Numbered from the stretch's first letter, positions 1-12,086 are shown. The stretch: 64,000 nucleotides of DNA from Macrostomum hystrix (GCA_950097015.1 CATNEN010000005.1:1364001-1428000), one strand, 5' to 3'. Notes: a model not told the origin generated them from the sequence alone. Numbers and translations are program-made.

Positions 1-3000
1 GGCAGCAGCGCCAGTACGTCCAGAAAGTCGCCTTGCTAGTCATTGACGAGATTCACCTCCTAGGCGAGGACCGAGGCCCGGTACTAGAAGTGATCGTGTC
101 AAGAACTAATTTCATCTGTTCTCACACTAAGCGACCAGTTCGAGTTGTCGGCCTGAGCACAGCACTGGCCAATGCTCAAGATCTTGCTGATTGGCTAGGC
201 ATCAAAGAGTCCCTGGGCATGTACAATTTCAGGCCCAGTGTACGTCCGGTGCCACTGGAAGTGCACATCCAGGGCTATCCGGGTAGGCACTACTGCCCCA
301 GAATGGCGTCTATGAATAAGCCCGCGTTTCAAGGTTGGTTCTTGTCCTGCTGATTTCCTGCTTCTAGTGTACTATGGAGTGCCGGGGTGACGATAGCTTT
401 ATCCAAGCGATCATGCAGTCACTTAGTCAGTCATGCAGTCATTTAGTCAATCATGTACAGTTATTAAGTCGGTGATACAGTTATTTAGTTGGTCATACAG
501 TCATTTAGTCGGTCATACAGTCATTTAGTCGGTCATATAGTCATTTAGTCGGTCATGCAATCATTCAGTCGGTCATACAGTCATTTAGTCGGTCATATAG
601 TCATTTAGTCGGTCATATAGTCATTTAGTCGGTCATACAGTCATTTAGTCGGTCATACAGTCATTTAGTCGGTCATATAGTTATTTAGTCGGTCATAAAT
701 CAAACCTATAATTATTTTGAGCCACAGTAAGTTCATAGTTGAAGAATCTGAGCCACAATCTACTCACACAAGTAGTGTATTACTAATATTCAATCGCATG
801 ACACTCCCATAAACAGCCATTCGTCAGCATTCGCCTGCCAAGCCGGTGCTAATCTTCGTATCTAGCCGGCGGCAGACACGCCTGACAGCCCTGGATCTCA
901 TCGCCTACCTAGCCGGTGAAGACGACCCTAAACAGTGGCTGCACATGGAGGAGGCGGAATCGGCCCTGCTAATAGACATGGCCAGAGATCCCAATCTGAA
1001 GCTGACTCTGGCCTTCGGCATCGGTCTGCATCACGCTGGCTTGCACGAACGCGATAGGCGAATCGTTGAGGAACTGTACGCCTGCCAGAAGATTCAGGTC
1101 GGTGTAAAATCAGAAATTTGTGTGTCTTATTGATCTTCAAGTGCTCAGATCCCATTATTACCTGTATTTCAGATCACATTACTAACTATATTTCAGATCC
1201 CATTATTACCTGTATTTCAGATCCCAATATTACCTGTTTTCAGATCCCAATAAGGCAGAGAGACTGCGACTTAGAGTTGACGAAGATTTACAGCGATTTA
1301 TTTATTGACTCACGAGTTAAATAGCAATCAGTGCCAAGGTGTAAAAGTGAGAGAGAAAGGCATGCACGCGGTTGATGTACATTAGACACCCAGAGAAGTG
1401 AACGCATATGTACGATGCATTGCCACACACTACAATCCTCCCACGCAAAGAAAAGAGAAGACTCGAAGGAAATAAATAAATTCAAAAAGAATAAAAACGC
1501 AGCAAGTGATTGGTGCAACTTAAGCAATATTAAGACAGTCAATGAATGAGTTCAGCGCAGCCATTTAATCAAAAGTTCAACCCGGCACATATCGATCAAC
1601 CGGCATCCGCCTCCGCACCGGGTAGCGCCTCTGGGGCAGCTCGTCCGCAGCGTCTCCGCCGCCGTGCAGCTCGTGCGCGAAGGGCGGCTGCTCGAAACGC
1701 TCGACGTCGGGTGCCGGCAGGAACAGCGGCCGAACGCGGTTTACGTTCACTCTGCGCGTCTTGCCATTCTTGCCGATCTCGACCACCAGATTGCGCTGGG
1801 ACAGCACCCGCCAGCCGGGGTCCCAATACGGCGCCAGCTTGGAGCCCCTCAGCTCGATGCGCAGCAGCACCTCGTCGCCCTGGCCGAATCTGCGCAGCTG
1901 CCCGGCTGACCTGTTGTAGTCGCTCTGCTGCTCGCCAGCCGCCTGCACCAGGTGCTCCTCGACAAGGGTCACGCCCGGTGAAGACCTTCAGCGGTGGCAG
2001 TCGCGTTGAGCAGTGCACTCGCGAGTTGTAGGACAGCAGGATCAGCGGCAGCTTGTCCTCCCACTCGCTCTCTCGCTCGGTGAAGCACCTGAGTAGTTGC
2101 AGCACGGACTTGTTTCCCGACTCGGCCAGTCCGTTTCCTTTCGGATTGTACGCTGTGGTTCTTGTCTTGGTGACTCCCAGACCGCGCAGAGTGTCTTGAA
2201 AGAGCTGGCTCTCGAAATTCGGGCCTTGGTCCGAGTGGATGACTCGAAGCAGTCCAGCCTGGGAGCAGATTGAAAGGAAGGCGCGAGCCGTAGTCTGGGC
2301 CGTCTGGTCTGGTAACGCTACAGCCGTCAGGTACTTGGAAAATTGGTCCTGAGCTACCAGCAGGTAATGGTTGCCGCGTGATGATGGTGCCACCTTGAAG
2401 ATGTCGATGGCCACCGAGTCCCATGGCGATCCGATAGGCAGCTCTCCGAGTGGCGCCTTGGGCTGCGAGCCTGCCTTCTTCTCCTGGCAGACGGCGCAGC
2501 TCTGGCAGTGCTGCAGGACATCCTCAGCCATGCCCGGCCAGTAGGCAGTCAGCTTGAGCGTGCGGTAGCATTTCTCGGCACCGAAGTGGCCTCCCAGACC
2601 TTCGTGAGCGTCTGCTAGGAACTGGTGTCGTAGAAATGCCGGCACCACTGGAACTTCCCTCAGTCCGTCCAGGTCGTTGAACTTGCGGGAGAGAACTCCG
2701 TCATCATTCAGCTTCAGCTTCCTCCAGATTCTGCTCAGCTGCTGCAGCGGTCCTGAACGCCATCTTGGAGGCACGTCTGGCTCGTTGACGATCGCTTGAA
2801 TCACCTGACTAAGCTCTGGATCTTGCCGCTGAGCAGTTTTGAGCTCTTCCGAGCCGATTTCTGCTGTCAGTTGAGTCGCTGCAATTTCCGGGGCGTGCAG
2901 CCTGGACAGCGCGTCGGCATCAGAATTCTCCACACCTCTGCGGTACTTGACGGTGAAGTCGAACTCTTGGAGCAGCAGCCGCCAGCGACCCAGCCTACCA

Positions 3001-6000
3001 TAGCTATCGATTCTCTGGGAATCGATGTAGGTGAGCGGGCAGTGATCCGTGTGCACCGTGAAATGCTTGCCAAGCAAGTAATGCCGGAAGACTTTGAAAG
3101 CGTGCAGGATGGCCAGACACTCCTTCTCTGTTGCCGAGTACTTTTTCTCCGCCGAGTTGAACGCCCTGCTCGAAAACTCGATCACTGCATCGCCTTGCTT
3201 CAGGATTGCACCGACCCCACTGCCGCTGGCATCCGTGAAGACAGCGAACTCCTTGGAAAAGTCCGGGTTCACCAGGATCGGAGGACTCATCAGGCAGATC
3301 TTGAGCTCGTCGAAGGCAGCTTGGCACTCTGCAGTCCACTCAAACGCCACGCCCTTGCCAGTCAGGTGGTGAAGTGGTGCAGCGATGGCAGCGAAGTTGG
3401 CGACATGGCGGCGGTACTGGTTGCACAGGCCGATAAACTGGCGGATCTCCTTGACTGACCTCGGCTCCTTCCACTGCTGAATCGCTTCCAGCTTCTCTTT
3501 GCTTGGCTGAGCTCCCTCCTTTGAATAGCGCATGCCGAGGAAAGTCACTTCAGGCACCGCGATCTTGCACTTGGAGCCTCTCAGTGTCAGTCCGGCTGCT
3601 CGGACACGCTGAAGTGCCTCTCGCAGTTGCAGCAGATGCTCCTTCCTGGTCTTTGAGAAGCACAGGCTGTCATCGAAAAACGTGAAGACGAAGTCACAGC
3701 CATTGAAAACTTTGGACATAAGCATGCAGAACGTGCTGGGGCCACCTGACAGGCCTTGAGGCATTCTCTTAAATTGGTATAGCGGCATCCCTGGTCCAGG
3801 GCTAAAGGCCGTCTTCTGTCTGTCTTCTTCAGCCAGAGGGATCTGAAAGTAACCTCCATTGAGATCCAGCACTGAGAACACCGTGCTGCCCGCTATTCGA
3901 TCTCGTGCCTCCTCCATTAGCGGAATTCCTTGCGCCGACCGAATCGTCTTCTTGTTGAGCTCTCTGTAGTCGATGGTCAGCCGCAGACTGCCGTCCTTCT
4001 TGGTCACGTACACCGGTGGAGCCACGTACGGACTCTCGCTCAGTTCGATCACGTCGTTCTCCAGCAGCTCCTGAATCAGCAGCTCCGCCTTCTCCCGGTA
4101 GTGCACGGGCATTCGGCGCGGTGGGACACGAACTGGCACCTCATCAGCGAGAACAATTCGATGCTGCTGGAGGTGCGTAAGTCCCGGCTTCTTCTTGAAC
4201 ACGTCCTTGAACTCCATCAGCAGTCGCTGAACTTCGGGGTCATCGGTGGTTGGCAGCTCAAAATCCACGCAGCTGAACTCGGGCACAAGAGCATCCTCGA
4301 TGTCAACTTGGTCGTCCGTCTCACTCTGGAACCTTGCACTGCAGATACGACCAGCAGCTGCAGGGTTGGCCTTGAAGTCCAGCTGCAAACGGTGCTTGCC
4401 GATGAAGTCGATCCCGACGATGACAGGACAAACCAAATCGGACACCACGTAGAACAAATGCAGCGCTGTCACTTTCCCGACTGTGAGCGGCAACTCGATC
4501 TGCCACTCGATGCTGATTGGCTGCTTGTTCACCGAGTGCAGCTGCACTCCGGCTGAAGTTGCGCGGCTGAGCTGCGATTTCGTCAGAATGCTGGAGTCGA
4601 CCAGTGAGCACTGGCTGCCGGTGTCTAAAAGCGCCTTTACACTTCTACCATCAAGCTTGCACTCAAACTGCGAAAGTCGGTCGGGCGTAACGCTGCATCC
4701 ACTGAAGACCCCGCCGACTGCGAGCGCTGGCCCCGGAACCTGCGCTGGTGAACCCGCAGTTACTGCTGGCCGAGGTGGCGGGCCCGCCCACCCCAGCCTC
4801 TGGCGTTTCCCGACTGCTGCCGCCGGCTGTAGCAGTCCTTGGCGATGTGGCCGGTTTTGTGGCAGTTGTAGCAGACGATATCGGATCTCGGTCGGTGTGG
4901 CCTTGCTGTACTGCTGCTTCTCACTCCACAGGCTGCCAGCTGCTCCAGCTGGGTGCTCAATGTACTCACTGAGGCCTGCAGACTCTGCACTGTGTCCCGC
5001 AGCTCCTGTACTTCGCTGGACTGGCTCTGCCGAGGCTGTACCGCAACTGCTTGCGTTGCTGCTGAATTGTGCTGCATCAGTAGCTGAGCCTTTTCAAGCG
5101 CTTGCACTGAGGTCTTGATGTTGGTGTCTGCTCGAATCTGCCAGCCCACGGAGTCTGGCAGGCCACAGATAAACTGATGAAACAGCAGGGCTTCTCGAGC
5201 ATCCACATCGACCACGGCAGAGCTCTGCAGCAGTTTCTTCAACTCGTACAGGTACATGCGTGGAGTCTCACTTGCCAAAATTCTCCTCGCCTTGAACGCC
5301 TCCATGACGGCGAAGTGCTCTCGGTCCGGGTGGAAAGCATTCTCCAGTGCTCCAGTAACTTTGCCGAATTCTGCCTGATCGGCTGCAGACAGTTCCAAAT
5401 AGACGACAAGGGCTTCGCCGTCTAGAAAAGTTGCCAGTCGCTCCGCCTTGCAAGCGTCCCACTTGTTCACTTTGGCACAAACTTCAAAACGCTGCAGCCA
5501 TTCTTTAAAGTTGCCTGCACTGAATACTCTGGGCAGCGCTGCACTAGCTTTCTCAGCCCTTGTGGAAACCACGCTCTGCTACCACTTGTGGACTAAGGCA
5601 GAGAGACTGCGACTTAGAGTTGACGAAGATTTACAGCGATTTATTTATTGACTCACGAGTTAAATAGCAATCAGTGCCAAGGTGTAAAAGTGAGAGAGAA
5701 AGGCATGCACGCGGTTGATGTACATTAGACACCCAGAGAAGTGAACGCATATGTACGATGCATTGCCACACACTACAATATTACCTGTTTTCAGATCCCA
5801 ATATTACCTGTATTTCAGATCCCATTATTACCTATTTTTCAGATCCCATTATTACCTATTTTTTCAGATCCCATTATTACCTATTTTTCAGATCCCATTA
5901 TTACCTATTTTTTCAGATCCCATTATTACCTGTTTTCAGATCCCATTATTACCTGTTTTCAGATCCCAATATTACCTGTATTTCAGATCCCATTATTAAC

Positions 6001-9000
6001 TGTATTTCAGATCCCATTAATACATATTTTTCAGATCCCATTATTACCTTTTTTCAGATCCCATTATTACCTGTTTTCAGATCCCAATATTACCTGTATT
6101 TCAGATCCCATTATTATCTGTTTTCAGATCCCAATATTACCTGTATTTCAGATCCCATTATTATCTGTTTTCAGATCCCAATATTACCTGTATTTCAGAT
6201 CCCAATATTACCTGTATTTCAGATCCCATTATTACCTGTTTTCAGATCCCATTATTACCTGTATTTCAGATACCATTATTTTCTGTTTTCAGATCCCATT
6301 ATTACCAGTCTTTTCTTGTTTTATATCCCATTAACAGCTGTATTACTGTCGCATTGTAAGTGTATGTATGCCATTTAAATAGGCTATCACCATGGTAATC
6401 CCATTCCACCAGGTGCTAATCGCCACCAGCACTGTAGCCTGGGGCGTGAATTTCCCGTCCCACCTGGTGATCATCAAAGGTACAGAATATTTCGACGGCA
6501 AAACTAAGCATTACGTGGATTATCCCATCACTGACGTGCTGCAGATGATGGGCCGTGCTGGCCGACCGCAGTTCGACACCCAGGGCAAGGCCGTTGTCAT
6601 GGTGCACGACGCTAAAAAGCATTTCTATAAACGATTTCTTTACGAACCATTTCCGGTTGAGTCTAGCCTACTAGGCGTCCTTAGCGACCACCTCAACGCC
6701 GAGATTGTCGCCGGCACCATCGCCAGCAAGCAGGACGCAATGGATTATCTAACTTGGACCTATTTCTTTCGTCGAGTTACCGTTAATCCGTCCTATTACG
6801 GCTTGGAGTCCACTGATCACGCGGCGCTGAATGCTTTTTTGTCGCGACTGGTTGAAAAATGCTGCCAAGAACTCCTGACTTCAGCCTGCTTGGAGGTAGG
6901 AATCATATTGCTTCTGACTAGATTGTTATTTTAAACTAGTGTCACTTTTATGTGCTGAAATATACTACTACTTTGTGCTCTACATGAAATCTGCCCTAAT
7001 TGGGCCAGATGGACTCAAGGGGGCGCCACCCCCACCCTCCATTAACCCAGCTAATTCTGGTACCCATTTAACCCATTTAACAGCTGGGTGAACTGAAGTA
7101 ATTCAGTGTAACTGTCTTTTTTAAAGGTCACAAATTGTTCCTGTAGAGTCGGGAATCGAACCCCTGACTCCACAGGTCGGGATTCCAATGATCTAACAAC
7201 TAGGCTACAACCTTACAATTCTAGAATGCATAGTGTCTGTATCTACACACACTGTACACCCCCGATATACAATAGTACACACACTGTACACCCCCGATAT
7301 ACAATAGTACACACACTGTACACCCCCGATATACAATAGTACACACACTGTACACCCCCCGATATACAATATGTGCACAGACTGTACATCCCGATCTACA
7401 TTATGTGCATAGACTGTACATCCCGATCTACAATATGTGCACAGACTGTACATCCCGATCTACAATATGTGCACAGACTGTACATCCCGATCTACAATAT
7501 GTGCACAGACTGTACACCCCCGATATACAATATGTGCACAGACTGTACATCACGATCTACAATATGTGCACAGACTGTACATCCCGATCTACAATATGTG
7601 CACAGACTGTACATCCCGATCTACAATATGTGCACAGACTGTACACCCCCGATATACAATATGTACACAGAATGTACACCCTGATGTACAATATTACCTA
7701 CTCTAAACTAACTCACGCTGTTGGCCCACACAATCTTATCACCTTGTACACCCTGTACACCCTGTACACCCTGTACACTCGCCATCAGGTGGATCAGGAC
7801 GGCATCTCACTGGCGCCCACTGTACCAGGCCGAATAGCCGCCTTCTATTACCTGTCGCATCTGACTGTGAAACACTTCAAAGCCAATCTAAAGATGGACG
7901 CCACAGTGCCGGATCTCTTAACCGCACTAACCGATTGCGCTGAATTTGCCGAACTACCGGTTCGTCACAATGAGGACCAGTTAAATGCCGAGCTCAATAA
8001 TCTTTGCCGAATTCGCCAGCCGGCTAACACTGTGGACTCATCCCATTGCAAGGCTCACCTACTGTTGCAGGCTCATTTCTCGCGTTTAGTTATGCCCATT
8101 GCTGATTATGGCACCGATTTGAAATCTGTACTAGATCAGGCTATTCGAATAGTCCAGGCTATGATTGACATGTGCGCCGATGCCGGCTGGCTATCCGTGT
8201 GCCTGAGGGCAGCCCAGCTCATCCAGATGCTCGTGCAGGCTCGCTGGTACGACGACGATCCGCTAATTACTTTACCCGGCCTGGAGTCTTATCATCTGCC
8301 GGCTTTGAGACAGTGAGTCTGCTTCTTCTGATTCTAAAATAGGAGCTGAAATTAATGGATGTTGTTTGTAGTAGTCAGGAGATTGTCAGAGGGGTGAGTA
8401 CTTTGTAAAATAGGTAGATCGATTTTCAAATAATTAGAGTGGATTGTCAAAGAGATTAATATTTTTAGAGGGGTAGATACATTTTCAAATGGGTAGGAAG
8501 ATTGTCAGACAGGTAGGTAGGTTATCAGATAGGTACGAGTATGTTGTCAGAGGTAGGTTGGCTGTCAGACAGGTAGGTTGGCTGTCAGACAGGTAGGTAG
8601 GCTGTCAGACAGGTAGGTAGGCTGTCAGACAGGTAGGTAGGCTGTCAGACAGGTAGGTTGGCTGTCAGACAGGTAGGTAGGCTGTCAGACAGGTAGGTTG
8701 GCTGTCAGACAGGTAGGTTGGCTGTCTGAGAGTTGATTAGATTGACAAGAATGCTAGCAGGCAGTGAGTTGTTCAGACCCGCCGACTCCCCTCCCCCCGC
8801 CAAGGCTGAGCAGCCCCAGCAACCGCCTGGACACCCTGCCCGGCCTCTTGCACGCCCCTCGCCCGTTGGCCGAGAGAGCGATTCGCGAAGCTATGGGCGG
8901 GCGTCACGCAGAGTCGGATCGCTGTCTCGCAGCCCTGGCCGCTATGCCCCGGCTTCGCTGCCATCTAGCCCTGTGCCGCCTGGCTCAGCAGCCACAGTCA

Positions 9001-9429
9001 GACGCTGATGATGACGACGGAGAGACTAAAGACAGTCAGCGCGTTGACGAGCCTGCAGCCGCCGACAGTAAGGTGGCCATTCCGTTGAACAGCACCGATT
9101 GGATCAGGGTTGAACGAGACGCTGAGTATTGTTTGCATCTGCGGCTAGTCAAGAATTCTTACGGCCGGCAGCCGGGCGACACTCGAGCTCAGGCTGCTCG
9201 ATTTCCTAAGGCCAAAGATGAGGGCCTCATACTGGCTCTGGGTCACGCTGAATGCGACGAAGTTCTGGCTTTGAAACGCGTCCCAGCCATGCGTCAGCGA
9301 GTGACCAACACTTCGCTGGTGTTCCTGACTCCAGAGGAACCCGGCCGTGTGCTGTACTATCTGTACGTCATGTCCGACGCCTACATTGGCCTAGATCAGC
9401 AATACCAGCTGCGACTGGATGTGGCTTAA
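1..9429 (+). CDS. ASCC3: ASCC3 helicase, 3' half of gene (5 exons, 5' truncated by window edge)
   Basis: Exons 1-333, 817-1097, 6413-6895, 7789-8312 and 8805-9429; splice phases agree and the open frame gives 747 residues ending in LDVA. ASCC3 is the Ski2-like/Brr2-like 3'-5' helicase of the activating signal cointegrator complex (alkylation repair, collided-ribosome splitting). What is seen is the second helicase cassette: motif [14 protein letters not shown], motif [19 protein letters not shown], the [12 protein letters not shown] region and motif [15 protein letters not shown] Sec63-like domain follows ([25 protein letters not shown]) and ends in [15 protein letters not shown] plus the sequence match to animal ASCC3 separates it from Brr2/SNRNP200. 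The last acceptor (8804/8805, after a C-rich tract) was chosen because it is the only one in phase; a stretch of about 13 residues found in vertebrate ASCC3 just there is not visible, and the C-terminus is shorter. Intron 2 holds a gypsy element; introns 1-4 carry minisatellites. Identity is near certain; the last junction is less sure. Confidence 0.93.
411..697. repeat. 20 bp minisatellite in ASCC3 intron 1
   Basis: About fourteen copies of a unit close to TCATTTAGTCGGTCATACAG, starting about 75 bp after the splice donor at 334. The remainder of the intron (698-816) is unique. Confidence 0.9.
1146..1250. repeat. 22-24 bp minisatellite with acceptor-like TTTCAG, left part
   Basis: Units read CAGATCCCATTATTACCTGT plus a few T. 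The array starts about 50 bp after the exon 2 donor and is split by the gypsy element; it resumes at 5780. Confidence 0.9.
1251..1436 (-). repeat. 3' LTR of gypsy element
   Basis: 186 bp direct repeat, by eye identical to 5594-5779. On the minus strand it starts near TGTAGTGTGTGG and ends near CTCTGCCTTA. Confidence 0.93.
1577..4763 (-). pseudogene. Pol polyprotein (PR-RT-RH-IN) of gypsy element, frameshifted near its 3' end
   Basis: Open in the -1 frame relative to gag from 4763. In order: aspartic protease ([12 protein letters not shown]), reverse transcriptase with catalytic FFDD (usually YxDD), RNase H (FTDASGSG and later acidic residues), integrase with an HHCC zinc finger (HEGLGGH...CQSCAVC) and a D,D-35-E core ([23 protein letters not shown]). 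Near 1970 the frame changes: sequence after FTGRD continues as nonsense to 1596, while the expected integrase C-terminal segment ([23 protein letters not shown]) is in another frame, 1972-1577. This is one small indel or a sequencing error; otherwise all catalytic motifs are intact. Confidence 0.88.
4760..5572 (-). CDS. Gag-like protein of gypsy element
   Basis: About 270 codons, nucleocapsid/capsid precursor of the retrotransposon. The C-terminal part has one CCHC zinc knuckle ([14 protein letters not shown]), the nucleic-acid binding signature of Gag. The frame opens with GTG inside the primer-binding site, an in-frame stop lies just upstream, and the first ATG is about 90 codons in. Either a non-AUG start is used or the start codon has been lost. 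It ends in TAA at 4762-4760; pol overlaps in the -1 frame, which suggests -1 ribosomal frameshifting as in many Ty3/gypsy elements. Confidence 0.85.
   Translation of the reverse strand: MVSTRAEKASAALPRVFSAGNFKEWLQRFEVCAKVNKWDACKAERLATFLDGEALVVYLELSAADQAEFGKVTGALENAFHPDREHFAVMEAFKARRILASETPRMYLYELKKLLQSSAVVDVDAREALLFHQFICGLPDSVGWQIRADTNIKTSVQALEKAQLLMQHNSAATQAVAVQPRQSQSSEVQELRDTVQSLQASVSTLSTQLEQLAACGVRSSSTARPHRPRSDIVCYNCHKTGHIAKDCYSRRQQSGNARGWGGRARHLGQQ
5569..5584 (-). other. Primer-binding site, initiator tRNA-Met type
   Basis: The minus strand reads TGGTAGCAGAGCGTGG. The first 11 bases match the complement of the 3' end of animal initiator tRNA-Met (known sequence), with mismatches near the inner end. 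The gag reading frame opens inside this site. Confidence 0.75.
5594..5779 (-). repeat. 5' LTR of gypsy element
   Basis: 186 bp copy identical by eye to the 3' LTR. It is followed on the minus strand, after 9 bases, by the primer-binding site. Confidence 0.93.
5780..6320. repeat. 22-24 bp minisatellite with acceptor-like TTTCAG, right part
   Basis: Continuation of the array at 1146-1250 beyond the gypsy insertion. Each unit carries TTTTCAG or ATTTCAG followed by ATCCC. It ends about 90 bp before the real acceptor of ASCC3 exon 3 (6412/6413). Confidence 0.92.
6985..7213 (-). mobile_element. tRNA-derived SINE, copy 1
   Basis: On the minus strand a tRNA-like head (7213-7141; TAGCCTAGTTGTTAGA for box A, GGTTCGATTCCCGACTC for box B) is followed by a body with a CAGCTGG motif and a tail containing CATCTGGCCCAATTAGGGC. 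The same order occurs at 57697-57980. It lies in ASCC3 intron 3. Confidence 0.75.
7240..7695. repeat. 30-32 bp minisatellite in ASCC3 intron 3
   Basis: Two subtypes share the core CTGTACA: the first four or so copies carry CACCCCCGATATACAATAG, the later ones CATCCCGATCTACAATATG. A short run of the 9 bp unit ACCCTGTAC (7740-7780) follows and abuts the acceptor of exon 4 at 7788/7789. Confidence 0.9.
8497..8727. repeat. 20 bp minisatellite in ASCC3 intron 4
   Basis: About eleven copies of CTGTCAGACAGGTAGGTTGG with GTAGG/GTTGG variants; a degenerate start runs back to about 8380. Confidence 0.9.
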
Positions 9430-9536
9430 CTTAGCGGCTAATTTAAAGCCTTTCTAAAAATACTTTACTGTCTGGATAGCCACCTCGACTCGCGTTCCCT
9501 GTTCGGTGTGCATATGAGCTGTTTTGATTTCAGGCA

Positions 9537-10497
9537 GAGGGATATTTCTACCAATATTGGTAGACAGATTGGTAGATAGATTGGTAGATAGATTGGTAGA
9601 ATGTCAGATAGATTGGTAGAATGTCAGATAGATTGGTAGAATGTCAGATAGATTGGTAGAAAGTCAGGTAGATTGGTAGAAAGTCAGGTAGATTGGTAGA
9701 AAGTCAGGTAGGTTTGTAGAAAGTCAGGTAGGTTTGTAGAAAGTCAGGTAGGTTTGTAGAAAGTCAGGTAGGTTTGTAGAAAGTCAGGTAGGTTTGTAGA
9801 AAGTCAGGTAGGTTTGTAGAAAGTCAGGTAGGTTTGTAGAATGTCAGATAGACTGGTAGAATTTCAGGTAGATTAATAGAATGTCAGACAGATTGGTAGA
9901 ATGTCAGATAGATTGGTAGAATGTCAGATAGACTGGTAGAATTTCAGGTAGATTGGTAGAATGTCAGATAGACTGGTAGAATTTCAGGTAGATTGGTAGA
10001 ATGTCAGATAGACTGGTAGAATGTCAGATAAATTGGTAGAATGTCAGGTAGATTGGTACATAGATTGGTAGAATGTCAGATAGACTGGTAGAATGTCAGA
10101 TAGATTGGTAGAATGTCAGACAGATTGGTAGAATGTCAGATAGATTGGTAGAATGTCAGATAGATTTGTAGAATGTCAGATAGATTTGTAGAATGTCAGA
10201 TAGACTGGTAGAATTTCAGGTAGATTGGTAGAATGTCAGATAAATTGGTAGAATGTCAGGTAGATTGGTACATAGATCGGTAGAATGTCAGATAGACTGG
10301 TAGAATGTCAGATAAATTGGTAGAATGTCAGGTAGATTGGTACATAGATTGGTAGAATGTCAGATAGATTGGTACATAGATTGGTAGAATGTCAGATAGA
10401 CTGATAGAAATTTCAAATAGACTGGTAGAATGTCATAAATTGGTAGAATGTCAGATAGATTGGTAGAATGTCAGAGAGATTGGTAGAATGTCTGAAA
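9537..10497. repeat. 20 bp minisatellite downstream of ASCC3
   Basis: About 48 copies of GATTGGTAGAATGTCAGATA, beginning roughly 110 bp after the ASCC3 stop codon. A block with AAGTCAGGTAGGTTTGTAGA (9661-9840) is more uniform than the rest, a sign of local expansion. The stretch 10498-10741 is AT-rich with no gene seen. Confidence 0.93.
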
Positions 10498-10741
10498 GTA
10501 GGTTTTATTTTGCCAATTGTTAATGGACTGCTGCTAATAGTGAATCCGTTATTCCAATTCTTTTTCCTAAATTGCAATGTATTTTGTTGCTGAAAAAAGT
10601 TAAATCAGATAAGTGAAAACTTTATTTCAGAATAAAATAATACGATTATAGAATATTAAATCCAATTATTCGTTGGCATATCAATTGCTCTTATAAGCAA
10701 ATGTAGGTGTCTGCGTTTTGGCCTTGAAATTTATTTTTTTC

Positions 10742-11815
10742 ACTTTGTCACTCCATCATTCACTCCTAACAATGGATTTTCACTCCATCAGTCACTCCGA
10801 ACACTGGATTGTCACTCCATCAGTCACTCCAAACACTGGATTGTCACTCCATCAGTCACTCCGAACACTGGATTGTCACTCCATCAGTCACTCCTAACAA
10901 TGGATTGTCACTTCATCAGTCACTCCAAACACTGGATTGTCACTCCATCAGTCACTCCAAACACTGGATTGTCACTCCATCAGTCACTCCTAACAATGGA
11001 TTGTCACTTCATCAGTCACTCCAAACACTGGATTGTCACTCCATCAGTCACTCCTAACAATGGATTGTCACTTCATCAGTCACTCCAAACACTGGATTGT
11101 CACTCCATCAGTCACTCCAAACACTGGATTGTCACTCCATCAGTCACTCCGAACACTGGATTGTCACTCCATCAGTCACTCCTAACAATGGATTGTCACT
11201 TCATCAGTCACTCCAAACACTGGATTGTCACTCCATCAGTCACTTCAAACACTGGATTGTCACTCCATCAGTCACTCCTAACAATGGATTTTCACTCCAT
11301 CAGTCACTCCGAACACTGGATTGTCACTCCATCAGTCACTCCAAACACTGGATTGTCACTCCATCAGTCACTCCGAACACTGGATTGTCACTCCATCAGT
11401 CACTCCTAACAATGGATTGTCACTTCATCAGTCACTCCAAACACTGGATTGTCACTCCATCAGTCACTTCAAACACTGGATTGTCACTCCATCAGTCACT
11501 CCTAACAATGGATTGTCACTTCATCAGTCACTCCAAACACTGGATTGTCACTCCATCAGTCACTCCAAACACTGGATTGTCACTCCATCAGTCACTTCAA
11601 ACACTGGATTGTCACTCCATCAGTCACTCCTAACAATGGATTGTCACTTCATCAGTCACTCCAAACACTGGATTGTCACTCCATCAGTCACTCCTAACAA
11701 TGGATTGTCACTCCATCAGTCACTCCAAACACTGGATTGTCACTCCATCAGTCACTTCAAACGCTGGATTGTCACTCCATCAGTCACTCCGAACACTGGA
11801 TCGTCATTCCCTTAT
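10742..11815. repeat. 32 bp minisatellite upstream of Lhx1/5
   Basis: About 33 copies of a 32 bp unit made of CACTCCAAACACTGGATTGT plus CACTCCATCAGT, with TAACAATGG and GAACACTGG variants. The variants recur in the same order with a spacing of seven units (224 bp), so there is a higher-order period. Reading frames across it are not genes. Confidence 0.93.
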
Positions 11816-12086
11816 CGCTCATTATCATTCACTCTTATTCTAATTTCTCCCAAGTCCAAATAACTCATGGTTGTTTTTTCATTGGCTGCTGAGGGCCAAC
11901 TTTTGAGGTTGCCAATCGTTTCCGGCGAATCAGAGAACAGCAAGCTATTCTCATAGCTAAAACGCTGCTGTATTCTCCGCTTGTTAAGTTTTTAGAGGCA
12001 TTTTTGTGCCTTGGAATTTTCAGTTTTCACTAGCATTTTCTGTGCCTAGCAGTAAATACTGTAATTATAGTCATAAAAACAGGGCC

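Larger units (their letters stand above)
1251..5779 (-). mobile_element. Ty3/gypsy LTR retrotransposon, 4.53 kb, minus strand
   Basis: Bounded by two 186 bp direct repeats (1251-1436 and 5594-5779) that look identical base for base, so the insertion is recent. On the minus strand the order is 5' LTR, primer-binding site, gag, protease, reverse transcriptase, RNase H, integrase, 3' LTR: integrase after RNase H is the Ty3/gypsy order. A purine stretch (GTGGGAGGAT on the minus strand) directly before the 3' LTR fits a polypurine tract. The element sits inside the minisatellite of ASCC3 intron 2 in antisense orientation. CAAT flanks the outer edges on both sides and may be a 4 bp target duplication, but the exact LTR ends are ambiguous by a few bases. 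Confidence 0.95.

Noticed and set aside
2796-3458. Plus-strand frames of 100-220 codons opposite the gypsy pol gene.
   Set aside because: Shadow frames of the pol coding strand; no independent motifs.
7141-7213. Possible tRNA gene on the minus strand, and similar heads at 57905-57980 and 62490-62560.
   Set aside because: All are followed by the same non-tRNA body and tail and have poor stems, so they are SINE heads and not functional tRNA genes.
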